DNA of 64,000 nt from Pirellulales bacterium (lineage in GTDB: Bacteria > Planctomycetota > Planctomycetia > Pirellulales > JALHPA01), in NCBI GenBank assembly GCA_033762255.1, contig JANRLT010000017.1, positions 1-64,000 on the forward strand, read 5' to 3'. This document shows positions 46,001-52,815 of the stretch, in pieces. The notes beneath the pieces were generated by a model. It was not told where the DNA came from. It ran no database searches and saw nothing but the letters and a program-made list of their open reading frames with translations. The stretch's first letter is position 1; every line of letters begins with the position of its first letter. A program made the translations under genes and the position numbers.

Positions 46001-47713
46001 GGCCAGATCCAGGTCATTACCCAGCTCGACCGCCGGGGCGATGGGTGGTGGGTGGTGTGGGATTTGCTAGGGCAGTTACCCCAGGGAGAGCTTGCCCAAC
46101 TGGAATGCCAGCTCCCCGCTATCTGCCGCGAATTGGGCGAATTATCCCCAAACACGCCCATCGAGTTGTCTCCCGCGGTGCCAGGGGGAGAGCGATATTT
46201 AACGCTACGCCCAGCAACAGCTTGGCAGGGAACCTGGCGGCAGCGTCTGACCTGCCGACTTAGCAAGAGTCCGGAGCAGTTATTACAAGTTCCCCGGTTG
46301 CAAATATTTGGCGGCTTATCCACGCCCGAATTGTTGGTCCTTCCCCGCCGCTGCCTGGGCAAGCCGGTGGATTGGCAATTGCCCAACTTAACGCCCGCCA
46401 AACTACCGTCGGATTATTTGCCCGCCTTGTCGGATACGAGCCAGCCCTTGGTGTTTCAATTAAATCGGGACGGGGGGGCGGTCAGCCTGCGGGCCACGGA
46501 GCAAAGCGCCGACCAACCGCGGGTCAGCTTGGCGGATCACGCGGTTTTTTGGGATGGTAACACGGGATACAGCGGGAAAGTGATATTTTATTTAGAACCG
46601 GCGGGCCAGGGGACCTGCATCCTGGAATTACCCCCCGGAGCGGAATTGCGCCAGGGGATCACCGATGGGACGTGGCTACCCTGGAAGAGATTGGGGGATC
46701 GGCGTTGGGAAGTGCGCCTGGCCAGCGCGCTTGTGCCGCAACAACTTAGCGTGGTTTATACACTGCCCGCATTAAACATTGACGAACACAACTTGCTCCG
46801 TTTTGCGGCTCCTTACATTCAGGATTGGCCGGTGCAACGCGCGCTTTGGACTGTCGGCCTGCCAGGGACCGCCGGGCGATTGCGGTTGACCACGGGAGAA
46901 ATGCGCACGCCGGAACAATTGCAAATCGAACGGTTGGCCGCGACGATAGCCATTTGTGAAAAACATCTACCCGCCCTGCGCGAGCTGGCCCCCGCGGAAA
47001 AACGCCTGTGGAGCGATCCCTGGCGGGAACGTCTGCGGCAAGCCCGGGGTATGCTGGAAATGGCCGTGCGCGGGCGGCAGGACGATCCCCGTTACGAAGT
47101 CACCACCGAGGAACTGGCCCGCTTGGCCGAACGCATGAGCCGATTACAAACCGCCGTTCCCGAGCTAACAAGCGAACCCGCCGCGCTCCCCGGCATGGCC
47201 CCCCTGTCCCCGGCGAATGCCGTAGGCTGGCCGTTATGGTCCGCGGTCGATTTGCAAATCAGCCAGGCCGTGGTGGCAGCTTCCCCGGATTCACCCGCAA
47301 CCAGCGCGTTGGCACGGTTGATGGCCCGGCCCATCAGCACCGCGCGACAACCGGAAGCTGACGGCAATTATCCCCCCACCATGACTGCCCGCCTGGAACC
47401 GCCGACGGTATCCAATCTTGCCGCCAGTTTTGGGGGATTGGCGGCGATGTTGCTGGCCACCACCGCTTTATCGCTGACGCTGGCCCGCTGGCCTGAATGG
47501 AACCTTGCCAGCCGGCATCCCTGGTTGGTGTTTTTGCTAGCGGGCTGCGCCTGGTGGCTGTGGCTGCGCCCGCGGGAGATTGCCGTGGGCCTGCTGGTTT
47601 TGGGAGTGTTGGCTTATTTGGCCGAAAATCAACGTTTGCGGCGCTGGTGGCAAAGCCTGCCACTGTTTCCGCCGCGTCCGGGTTGGAGGATGACGGGGCG
47701 CGGCGAAAAATAA
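40031..47713 (+). CDS. Giant secreted, membrane-anchored protein B (2560 residues, unknown)
   Basis: One continuous frame of 2560 codons. It appears to be a fusion of two units, each built like protein A: signal-like segment (about 18-36), beta-rich region, membrane helices at about 1284-1357, then a second signal-like helix at about 1375-1396 (WVLFAAPAMAQPEP), another beta-rich region and C-terminal helices at about 2467-2525. Strand motifs such as YQIWVPASGTFRLSVKWPAQ and LQFFVRAPGGHRLRVGFLP recur between units. Trp and Arg are frequent; no enzymatic motif is seen. A long helical stretch near 2300-2380 precedes the last anchor. Function unknown; an envelope scaffold is a guess. Confidence 0.87.
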   Translation: MITRVVGTGWWKLTKGWPGLLALLVWFAGACLLANAQTSDFSKELFPPAPPLFSTEKTPRPRPITPPASSRTPSSATTTNGATTTSSLNTLGMAALPPAPASWGGDLPAQLRRIDVPGESHSPADFTQRGYVAVDREQFDKAWKQWLSRASAQPRGSRRQLDDHPPEARQGVILESLACDWDLREEELVGTIEGQVRLLQDTPCLLTLTPWPWITSAGSWRDSPGELIAGMNARGEYQIWVPASGTFRLSVKWPAQVVDKDLVFAGRLPAALSRTLSLSMPAMTQAQTTALVPVKREELPENRVRETWQLAGEEDFQLRIGRQAQVEGDQPQAFAIRPTIIYEAGPQGLQLLWEGKLVGPNLPNNRLLVKCDADLKILEVKSGTQKLGFELLAADAAGGSTYALDMPRQELGKMLQILAAAPLHTGDLWQLPQLHLEEVLLQEENWQLLTLAPFALDQLELRDCRQTLAETLRGKLPGEAIHLQTIGKEPQILALYRWQQARGAWSSGLELTSADNDAIRATWTAEVELEQGELARLEIEVADFWNVESLESSPADSTGSWTRTHQDHGVDLYSLQFAQPLRERRLLRFVLRATAPRASGAAQISAAQLDLARVVGLPRQAGYLSLNLGGTWQPRFLPAPPKKLDPRQLTTAELALFGEETPEQLYAWPGAAEGFALRLERTTPATLAELETRIRVGQSEIHEEFHVRFPAGTPHPRRLTLLLTELHETPITWRLHGSRAPLNACRRLSIPEQLQLDWPMTGEAWELTLPTSRGETWGLIGERRLPLAGEARPTLLALPAAFAQRGVLTVSSPRNPAPVVRAEQAVILPLEAASAGEEPLLGRWEYLSPTRSLHLRDSPIRIVCEGELSRQAEPRQPVIWLAELETFCSEQPAWLQRMTLSVEQFGPSEIPVQMPAGRTLQAALWNGQPLAWSGDPQEPRLVKLSLPASDRYGSLQLRWTTPRARHWLGLKAQPEWPELRITPLARRWKIWSPPELTPLWGRDWPSRDGRGADTRWSQIFSHWRQQPGTPLWGLGNIFSEFAPEQTALSIQPEVFWQKLSQQLSRQRNAQAGGVTPDTLATPVPNRQPPSASPGPRSTWGQLLPAAWRDAALSQDDLPELWIDQDAFSTLGVFPDLPPLPPLKAASSLTKAPNQATTSPFVQSPGELPAKFILIQFPTGWLLTTRGQLVQWPTAVPLARGERCYGFPVGQELSALAEFQRIQSLAWPTIVPLTNWQAAPTTTTDSWQAGPASTTFPADATHGAVSAWLPRIVPETSSGILLVHQPLVLAIAWAGFFLLLGTSVWWLPWRAPFKVLLLTAGLVSLWLLPWGLISWGQAWLASIIVAQLLRWLQFWPWWGWTAQPNNSAARAVPGMVAASWAIALGLGCEVWVLFAAPAMAQPEPVNITTEVVLDAPAISLRPSAILVYARVNAQQQAVDNVLWVPAELWKQLHSPPQPPSTARTDYLLQSAEYEGSLRRMQSSDRPRPGRWQADWRIHTFLAEQWVGLPFPARGAVLIPDAILLDDQPASWRWSADGGELQFFVRAPGGHRLRVGFLPRMRESGMQPGLELSLPRAPRNSLRITAPEDLRWSSNLKDEKTFAAQQSTAPLEFSARETLRVDWPNQEAANALVVQAELELLQWLRVRPGAAQLEVRIPIRVVAGQLRGIELVVDERLQLLTQVGSADLPWRAMRRGRTLQLEFPQPIQDRATVQLSFLIRDFAGLGILTPPQCEVIGQTIKSAWLFGSVDSSLNHRELSQTPQVEIPPREIQRLWPEESTAPQFVYNWQKPPSDWRLEISPRDPQISLARESTHIALARPLANWSSTLSLTIADGAVWRLAGTLPTNFELEHVVVRQDRQTVPCRWARGAPGHFSLFFESPVGGELIVALHGRQSLAETRGTYWSWIGVQEQTAQVRELLVEHAANLHAQVQIPAGFTKLTAAETTAARQAAQQATDESWPSALSALIPLPGLRAINAGSPVRLEWRANSPTGQIQVITQLDRRGDGWWVVWDLLGQLPQGELAQLECQLPAICRELGELSPNTPIELSPAVPGGERYLTLRPATAWQGTWRQRLTCRLSKSPEQLLQVPRLQIFGGLSTPELLVLPRRCLGKPVDWQLPNLTPAKLPSDYLPALSDTSQPLVFQLNRDGGAVSLRATEQSADQPRVSLADHAVFWDGNTGYSGKVIFYLEPAGQGTCILELPPGAELRQGITDGTWLPWKRLGDRRWEVRLASALVPQQLSVVYTLPALNIDEHNLLRFAAPYIQDWPVQRALWTVGLPGTAGRLRLTTGEMRTPEQLQIERLAATIAICEKHLPALRELAPAEKRLWSDPWRERLRQARGMLEMAVRGRQDDPRYEVTTEELARLAERMSRLQTAVPELTSEPAALPGMAPLSPANAVGWPLWSAVDLQISQAVVAASPDSPATSALARLMARPISTARQPEADGNYPPTMTARLEPPTVSNLAASFGGLAAMLLATTALSLTLARWPEWNLASRHPWLVFLLAGCAWWLWLRPREIAVGLLVLGVLAYLAENQRLRRWWQSLPLFPPRPGWRMTGRGEK

Positions 47714-47960
47714 CTCCCGCCATCTTGGAAAATGGGCAACAGGTTTCTCTTGCCCCTTTGCCGTGATTGTGTTAGTAATAAGCCCCGGTTGCGACGCGCG
47801 GGGCGCGATGCCAGTCATGCCCGCCCGGCGTGGCGCGTGGACCGCGACAACGGCACGATCTGTTGTTTGACGCAAACGAGCGACGGTGACCTTTAGTCCA
47901 GTGCGTGCGCTTTGCATGGCCGCAAAGCGTGGATTTGCCCCCAAAGGAAGGAGTCCTGGG

Positions 47961-48479
47961 ATGAACGCTCAGTTAAAACCCGGCATCTTAGTGCATATTC
48001 GTTGGATGATTCGGCGCGACCTGGACGAAGTGCGCCAAATCGAAGCCGAGGGATTTGAGTTTCCCTGGAGCGTCGAGGACTTTTTACGCTGTCTGCGGCA
48101 AAGAAATTGCATCGGCATGGTCGCCGAACACGAGGATCAAATCGTCGGTTTTATGATTTATGAACTCCATAAGTCCCGGCTGCACTTGCTCAATTTTGCC
48201 GTCAAGTCGCAATTTCGCCGTTGGGGCGTGGGCCGGCAGATGATCGAAAAACTGGTGAACAAGCTCAGCCATCAGCGCCGCAGCCGAATCATCCTGGAAG
48301 TCCGCGAAACTAACCTTCCCGCGCAACTCTTTTTCAAAAGCTGCGGCTTTCGCGCGGTCAATGTCCTGCGGGACTATTATGAGGACACCACCGAGGACGC
48401 CTACCTGATGCAATACAGGCAACGTCCCGCGACGGGCGAGATCTTGCCAATGCAGCCCGGCCTGCGCTGGGCTGGATAA
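47961..48479 (+). CDS. GNAT acetyltransferase, RimI-like
   Basis: 172 residues. The GNAT core shows FEFPWSVEDFLRCL, LLNFAVKSQFRRWGVGRQMI (the acetyl-CoA pyrophosphate loop RRWGVG) and RIILEVRETNLPAQLFFKSC, then GF. The sequence around EVRETN..AQ.FF..CGF is typical of RimI, which acetylates the N-terminus of ribosomal protein S18 and other proteins. The symbol is not given because the substrate is not certain. The start at 47961 is set by AAGGAAGGAG about 7 nt upstream. Two repeat elements follow the stop codon. Confidence 0.88.
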   Translation: MNAQLKPGILVHIRWMIRRDLDEVRQIEAEGFEFPWSVEDFLRCLRQRNCIGMVAEHEDQIVGFMIYELHKSRLHLLNFAVKSQFRRWGVGRQMIEKLVNKLSHQRRSRIILEVRETNLPAQLFFKSCGFRAVNVLRDYYEDTTEDAYLMQYRQRPATGEILPMQPGLRWAG

Positions 48480-48490
48480 GAGCGGCAGGA

Positions 48491-48515
48491 GTAGGTCCCG
48501 TCCGCCGGACGGGAC
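48491..48515 (+). repeat. GTAG-led palindrome, copy 2
   Basis: GTAG then GTCCCGTCCG and CCGGACGGGAC-type arms. Compared with copy 1 (10830-10854) both arms have changed together (CTCG/CGAG to TCCG/CGGA), so the fold is kept. It lies 11 nt after a stop codon. Confidence 0.72.
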
Positions 48516-48543
48516 TGCGCGGGTCGCGGGGAACAGGGAGCAA

Positions 48544-48565
48544 AGCCGCCGATGGTATCGGCGGT
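48544..48565. repeat. GCCGCCGAT palindrome, copy 2
   Basis: AGCCGCCGATGGTATCGGCGGT differs from copy 1 at one loop base. As at 10830-10952, it follows a GTAG-led palindrome on the same side of a plus-strand gene. Confidence 0.75.
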
Positions 48566-48601
48566 AAGTGGCGTGCCGGGGAGCAGGGGAAAGATACAAG
48601 G

Positions 48602-48665
48602 CTGACCCACTAATCACTACTCACTCCCCACTACTCACCATCCACTTCCCACTATCCACTCCCCC
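48602..48665. repeat. Degenerate C-rich tract
   Basis: A run of short variants of CCACT/CCCACTA directly beside the moaA stop codon. Similar C-rich tracts touch the gene ends at 2030-2066, 19757-19805, 22730-22772 and 59125-59225. Confidence 0.5.
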
Positions 48666-49655
48666 CTACCCCCCAATCTGGTACATCGCCCGCGCTGGCT
48701 GGACAAAATCGGGCGTATCAATGCCATGTCCCGGCTTTTTATGCAGGACGCATTCTTGGATAAGTTCGGCCAGTTCGTCATCGCTGGCGCCGCCGCGTAG
48801 GAGCGCCTTGGCGTCCCATTCCGTCGTGGAAAACAGGCAATTGCGCAGTTGCCCCTCGGCCGTCACCCGCAGGCGATTGCAATCCTGGCAAAAGGCCTGG
48901 GTCACCGGATTGATAAAGCCGACCCTGCCCCCGCCATCCGCGTAGACGTAATCGACCGCGGGCTGGCTGGGATCGGAGCGCTCCGCCGGCCAGAGGGGCG
49001 CGACGGCGCATTCGATCATGGCCCGCACATCCGCGCCGCACAGCACCTGCCCGCGATCCCAGTTTCCCTCGGCATCCAGGGGCATGTATTCGATAAATCG
49101 CAATTCCAATCCCCGCGCGCGGGCATACCGGGCCAGGGGCACGACTTCGCTTTCGGTTAAACCCCGAATTGACACGGCGTTGAGGCGGATTTTCTTAAAA
49201 CCAGCCGAGATCGCGGCCTCGATTCCCGCCAGCACCTGATCCAGGCCGCGGCGGCGGGCAATTTGTTCAAAGACCGCCGGATCGAGCGCGTCCAGGCTGA
49301 TATTCAGCCGATGCAAGCCCGCCGAGTGTAATTCCGCCGCATGTTCGGCCAGTAAGATGCCATTGGTCGTCAACGCCAGATCCCTCACGCCGGGAATATT
49401 CACCAACAGCCGCACCAGGCTGGGGAGTTCCACCCGCACCAGCGGTTCTCCCCCGGTGAGGCGGATTTGATCAATGCCCAGCCGCGCAAAAACCGTCGCC
49501 AGGCGGGTGATTTCCTCAAAAGTCAAAATTTGTCGCTGGGGCAAAAAGCGAATCGCCTCATCCGGCATGCAATAAAAGCAGCGGATGTTGCAGCGATCCG
49601 TCACGCTGATGCGCAGGTTGGTGTGGATCCGTTGGTAACGATCTACAAGCGGCAT
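48666..49655 (-). CDS. moaA: GTP 3',8-cyclase MoaA
   Basis: 329 residues, standard MoaA length. It is a radical SAM enzyme that starts molybdenum cofactor synthesis by rearranging GTP. Cys22, Cys26 and Cys29 (CNIRCFYC) bind the SAM cluster; a second set, CQDCNRLR with a later Cys in GQLRNC (about 253, 256 and 270), binds the C-terminal cluster that holds GTP. The protein ends in the essential Gly-Gly. RLTGGEPL and LTTNG are intact. No other moa or mog gene lies in the window; the sulfite-oxidase-fold protein at 33.9 kb is a likely user of the cofactor. Confidence 0.96.
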   Translation of the reverse strand: MPLVDRYQRIHTNLRISVTDRCNIRCFYCMPDEAIRFLPQRQILTFEEITRLATVFARLGIDQIRLTGGEPLVRVELPSLVRLLVNIPGVRDLALTTNGILLAEHAAELHSAGLHRLNISLDALDPAVFEQIARRRGLDQVLAGIEAAISAGFKKIRLNAVSIRGLTESEVVPLARYARARGLELRFIEYMPLDAEGNWDRGQVLCGADVRAMIECAVAPLWPAERSDPSQPAVDYVYADGGGRVGFINPVTQAFCQDCNRLRVTAEGQLRNCLFSTTEWDAKALLRGGASDDELAELIQECVLHKKPGHGIDTPDFVQPARAMYQIGG

Positions 49656-49711
49656 GACCGGCGGGTAAAAAAAGAGGATGAATGTTTGCGGGCCAAAGGG
49701 GTTTAATTATT

Positions 49712-49747
49712 TGCGGGCCAAATGCTCGACCTATCCCAGCCGTGCCA
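49712..49747 (-). repeat. Three-hairpin repeat, fragment C
   Basis: On the minus strand GGCTGGGATAGGTCGAGC, then TTTGGCCCGCAA, match the right-hand end of the three-hairpin repeat; the left two-thirds are absent. It is a truncated copy next to another repeat cluster. Confidence 0.6.
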
Positions 49748-49803
49748 TTGTTGAATTTTCGCGCAAGCACAGTGTCCCCTTAGGGCCCGGGGGGAATTGA
49801 CGC

Positions 49804-49921
49804 CTAGCGGAATTCGCCAGAATTCCGTTTTCTGTGCTCTCTTTACTCTCGACGGAACTTTTGCAAGTTCCGCTACGGGACGATCATTTTCCCCCGGGAA
49901 CTTTTTTGCAAGTTCCGCTAC
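49804..49921. repeat. Three GTAG/CTAG-led hairpins
   Basis: CTAGCGGAATTCGCCAGAAT, then TCCG (49804-49827, plus strand), and two minus-strand copies beginning GTAGCGGAACTTGCAAAA (49853-49876 and 49897-49921). All have arms GGAAYTY..RARTTCC. They lie between moaA and the metzincin gene and resemble REP elements. Confidence 0.7.
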
Positions 49922-49924
49922 GAA

Positions 49925-51166
49925 TTATTTTCGCGTGGAATTCACCGGCATGGCGATCGACCGCAGGTATTCCCGCGCGGCGGGATCTTCCGGGTTGATC
50001 CGGTCGATTTCCGCGTAAATTGGCACCAGCCGCTCCCGCGCGGCGTGCGAGAGTTGCGACCAGTGCCGGACCCCCCCCGCGCGAAATTCCGCCGCCACCA
50101 AATTCATCGCTAAGGTATTGAGCGGATCAAATAAAACCTGAAACCGCTTGGCACGCGCCTGCCGATCCGCCAGAATCGGCCGCATGACGGCCGATGCTTC
50201 CACACTATGGGCCGCCCCCAAAAAATGCCCCAGTTCGTGGACCAGCAGTTCCAGCTTTTCGACCTCGGACATTTTTTTGGAATATTCCCGCAGCAAAATA
50301 TGGCTGGCCAATGCCCCGCGCGTCCCCCCCAAGTGAATGCGTCCCGTCGTAATCTCATACTGGCTGGTAAAACCGATCAGCACATCGGCGGCGGGCGTGG
50401 CGGGCACCTTGCTTTCAAATTCCGCCAGCGTCCGCTCAAAATCCAGCACGGCATTGCTGGAATTCCAGCGTCCCATCCCGACTAATTCCAGCTTGAGACC
50501 GCAATGATATTCTAAAATCAAGGAAGCCGCGGCCAGCCGTTGACGCAGTTTTTTTTCCCAGACGGGCTGCGCGGCGCGCTCATCGTCATCCACATACATG
50601 AACACCCGGATCGCGGACGTGGGCCGGGGCTTGGCGGCGGGGGTGTCATCCCGCGCCAAGAGCGGCGCGGCCACGCGCGGGACCCGCCACTGCGGTGCCG
50701 CGGGCAATTGCACCTGCTGCAACTGGGTTTGGCCATCGGCCGTTCCCACCCAGGCATAAATGCCGTAGAGTTCCACCGCAAAAGGGGTGGTCACCGGGCG
50801 TAAGCCATGCAGGGTGGCTCCCTCCCTCCAGGGGACCACGCACAGCTTTCCCGGTTCTAGCGAAACGCTTACCACGCTGGGAAGAGGGGAGCGTAGTTCG
50901 CAGCGAATAGGTTCGGCTGTCCGATTGGTAATCACAATCACGCCCGGCGCCGGGGGAACCGCCGCTGGCTCTGGCGCGGAGATGTCTTGCCGCGCGGCGG
51001 TAGGTTGCCGCGGGTTGTCTGTTAGCTGTGCGGAAAGAGGTTTCTCCGCAAAAAGCCAGATACAACCCGCGAAAAGCAACATTACCTCTAGCAGCCCTCG
51101 TGCTTGCCACGGCACGGGAATGTGCTCACCACGACCAGCGTAAAAATGGCGATACGATGCGGTCAT
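49925..51166 (-). CDS. Secreted metzincin-like metalloprotease
   Basis: 413 residues. A hydrophobic N-terminal segment (about 25-47, ending LSAQ) suggests export. The zinc site is HELGHFLGAAH with His310, Glu311, His314 and His320, the full HExxHxxGxxH pattern. The Met-turn is probably SAVMRPI about 5 residues further on. It is therefore a metzincin, with about 280 residues before the site that I cannot assign. The ATG at 51166 is preferred to a GTG at 51175. The target is unknown; degradation of surface or prey protein is speculation. Confidence 0.85.
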   Translation of the reverse strand: MTASYRHFYAGRGEHIPVPWQARGLLEVMLLFAGCIWLFAEKPLSAQLTDNPRQPTAARQDISAPEPAAVPPAPGVIVITNRTAEPIRCELRSPLPSVVSVSLEPGKLCVVPWREGATLHGLRPVTTPFAVELYGIYAWVGTADGQTQLQQVQLPAAPQWRVPRVAAPLLARDDTPAAKPRPTSAIRVFMYVDDDERAAQPVWEKKLRQRLAAASLILEYHCGLKLELVGMGRWNSSNAVLDFERTLAEFESKVPATPAADVLIGFTSQYEITTGRIHLGGTRGALASHILLREYSKKMSEVEKLELLVHELGHFLGAAHSVEASAVMRPILADRQARAKRFQVLFDPLNTLAMNLVAAEFRAGGVRHWSQLSHAARERLVPIYAEIDRINPEDPAAREYLRSIAMPVNSTRK

Positions 51167-51280
51167 GGGTGGCACGGGGTAAATAGGACAACAAGGTGCT
51201 AGCGGACGGAGGATCTTGAAAAAGGGAAGCGCGAATCACGCTTACCATTCTTTGCTCCCCTTCTGCATCTATTTTAAACT

Positions 51281-51319
51281 AACAAACCCCGTCTCGCACG
51301 GGGCGGGACGGGGTTTGTT
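51281..51319 (-). terminator. 13-bp stem, possible terminator of the BON gene
   Basis: AACAAACCCCGTC (51281-51293) pairs perfectly with GACGGGGTTTGTT (51307-51319). Read on the minus strand, AGTTTAAAAT follows; the T-run is poor, so termination is plausible but not certain. Confidence 0.5.
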
Positions 51320-51326
51320 AAAATTA

Positions 51327-51388
51327 GGCCCAGGGTCACCCTCGGGGGAGTGAGGGAGGAGCGTTCAGATGATGAGTGACCTTGGGTC
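51327..51388 (+). repeat. Tandem hairpin family, copy 1
   Basis: GGCCCAGGGTCAC (51327-51339) pairs with GTGACCTTGGGTC (51376-51388) in 13 positions, two of them G-U if read as plus-strand RNA. The loop contains the conserved purine-rich TCGGGGGAGTGAGGGAGGAG at 51342. Confidence 0.72.
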
Positions 51389-51455
51389 TAAAAATCCTTC
51401 TATTTTTGGCGATTCGGCCTGGTAAAAGTACCGGTGGCTCATCGCATTAAGTGCA

Positions 51456-51509
51456 GCCCAGGGTTGTCGGGGGAGTGAGGGAGGAGCATGAGAAATGGCA
51501 ACCCTGGGC
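51456..51509 (+). repeat. Tandem hairpin family, copy 2
   Basis: GCCCAGGGTTG (51456-51466) pairs perfectly with CAACCCTGGGC (51499-51509). The loop has the same 21-nt purine-rich block (from 51467), while the stem end and the rest of the loop differ from copy 1. Confidence 0.74.
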
Positions 51510-51544
51510 AAGTCTCTGCAAGCATCGGTCTCCTATCTAGGGAA

Positions 51545-51829
51545 CTAACGGATAAAAACAGACACAAATTCGGTGGGGGAGGAAGGAGGCTGTTCATCCG
51601 TGGTAACATCAACCTGGTTAATCAGTTGACGCACACCAGCCACCCGGCGAAAACATTGGTTGCACAGTTGTTTTTCATAAAAGGTCAGGACTTTTCCGCT
51701 AAGCGTTACCACGCCGTTATGAACCTGGACTTGTAACGTCCGCAAACCCGGGACATGGCGACTAAACAAAAAAGCCACAATCCGTTCGGCTAATTCTCGA
51801 TCCGTCACCGGCATATCAGGAGCATTCAT
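51545..51829 (-). CDS. BON-domain protein
   Basis: 94 residues from the chosen ATG (101 from an ATG at 51850). The whole protein is one BON domain: VTDRELAERIVAFLFSR, then GLRTLQVQVHNGVVTLSGKV and CFRRVAGVRQLINQVDV. BON domains bind membranes or phospholipids. No signal peptide is visible, so it probably acts in the cytoplasm or at the inner membrane. The start choice rests on a weak GGGA about 9 nt upstream and is uncertain. Confidence 0.8.
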   Translation of the reverse strand: MNAPDMPVTDRELAERIVAFLFSRHVPGLRTLQVQVHNGVVTLSGKVLTFYEKQLCNQCFRRVAGVRQLINQVDVTTDEQPPSSPTEFVSVFIR

Positions 51830-52179
51830 GGCATTCAATCCCTTTCCCATTCACCATGAATTTTCCTGACAGTCTGACCATTTTAGTTGCAAACCAAGAG
51901 TTGCAACTGATATACCAGAGGCATGGGAGCCGCCCCCAATTTTTAGAAAAATATTCCGATCTTGTTAAATGATAAGCAGTTATAAAAAATTACTTTTTCC
52001 TCAGCTAGGAACGGGAACGCAATCCTGGCAAGCCATACCCAACCTCCCCTGCAATTTAAATTCGCATTCCTGCATTAATTGGTGGCAGGGAAACGCCAAA
52101 TTGCCCTATGTTAAATAAATACCAAGGTTATTTTCTTTCCCAGCACGGACGATCGCGCCTAAATTGCCCATTTTGACCG
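51830..52179. other. Intergenic gap, nothing recognised
   Basis: AT-rich, with no credible gene, hairpin or repeat. It should carry the BON gene promoter. Confidence 0.45.
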
Positions 52180-52815
52180 CTATTCCACCAGACCCTTGCG
52201 TATCGCCCACACGGCGGCCTGGGTGCGGTCGGCAACGCCAATTTTACGCAAGAGATTCTGCACGTGCTCTTTGACCGTTTCGTAGCTGATGTTGAGGGCC
52301 CGGCCGATTTCTTTATTTGTCAGGCCAAAAGCGATTTGTTTGAGGACTTCGATCTCGCGTGAGGTAAGGGGAATATCCGCCACGGATTGAATCTGCAGGG
52401 GTGCGAGCCCGGTCCCCACTCGGCGGTAATCCTCCGCGCTCCACAGGCTATCACCAGCCGCAGCAGCCAAAATAGCCGCGATAAGGCGGGTTTTGTCCTC
52501 GGTTTTGTGGATAAAACCGCTGGCCCCCAGCGCAATCGCTCGTGCTATATAGGTGGGATTATCAAACCCCGAGTACATAAGCACAGGCAAATTGGGGTAG
52601 TCCAATTTGAGACGCGTCAGCGTGGATAGTCCATCCCCATCGGGCATGAGAATATCCATGAGCACCAAATCCGGCGTTATCGTCGCTAATTGCGCTAGGG
52701 CTGATGATCCGCTGGCGGCTTCGGCGATAATTTGAATCTCGGTGTTGGTTAACAGAGACTGCAATCCAAGGCGGACGACTTCGTGGTCATCTACGACCAT
52801 AATTCGGGCAGGCAT
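52180..52815 (-). CDS. NarL/FixJ-type response regulator
   Basis: 211 residues. The receiver has the acidic pair Asp9-Asp10 and phospho-acceptor Asp54 (LVLMDILMPDGDG), with Lys104 in FIHKTED. A LuxR-type helix-turn-helix follows at about 147-205 (LTSREIEVLKQIAFGLTNKE, then IGRALNISYETVKEHVQNLL). It is a complete, probably phosphorylatable transcription regulator. No histidine kinase gene is adjacent, so the partner is elsewhere. Confidence 0.94.
   Translation of the reverse strand: MPARIMVVDDHEVVRLGLQSLLTNTEIQIIAEAASGSSALAQLATITPDLVLMDILMPDGDGLSTLTRLKLDYPNLPVLMYSGFDNPTYIARAIALGASGFIHKTEDKTRLIAAILAAAAGDSLWSAEDYRRVGTGLAPLQIQSVADIPLTSREIEVLKQIAFGLTNKEIGRALNISYETVKEHVQNLLRKIGVADRTQAAVWAIRKGLVE

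Larger units (their letters stand above)
51167..51544. other. Structured intergenic region
   Basis: Three strong hairpins follow one another: a 13-bp stem at 51281-51319 and two members of a tandem family at 51327-51388 and 51456-51509. No protein gene is supported. Confidence 0.6.

Noticed and set aside
49656-49924. A molybdenum-cofactor riboswitch before moaA
   Set aside because: The hairpins here belong to the GTAG/CTAG repeat family, and the Moco aptamer consensus is not seen.
51327-51509. A CRISPR-like array
   Set aside because: There are only two units of different length, with hairpin stems that differ; no spacers or cas genes.
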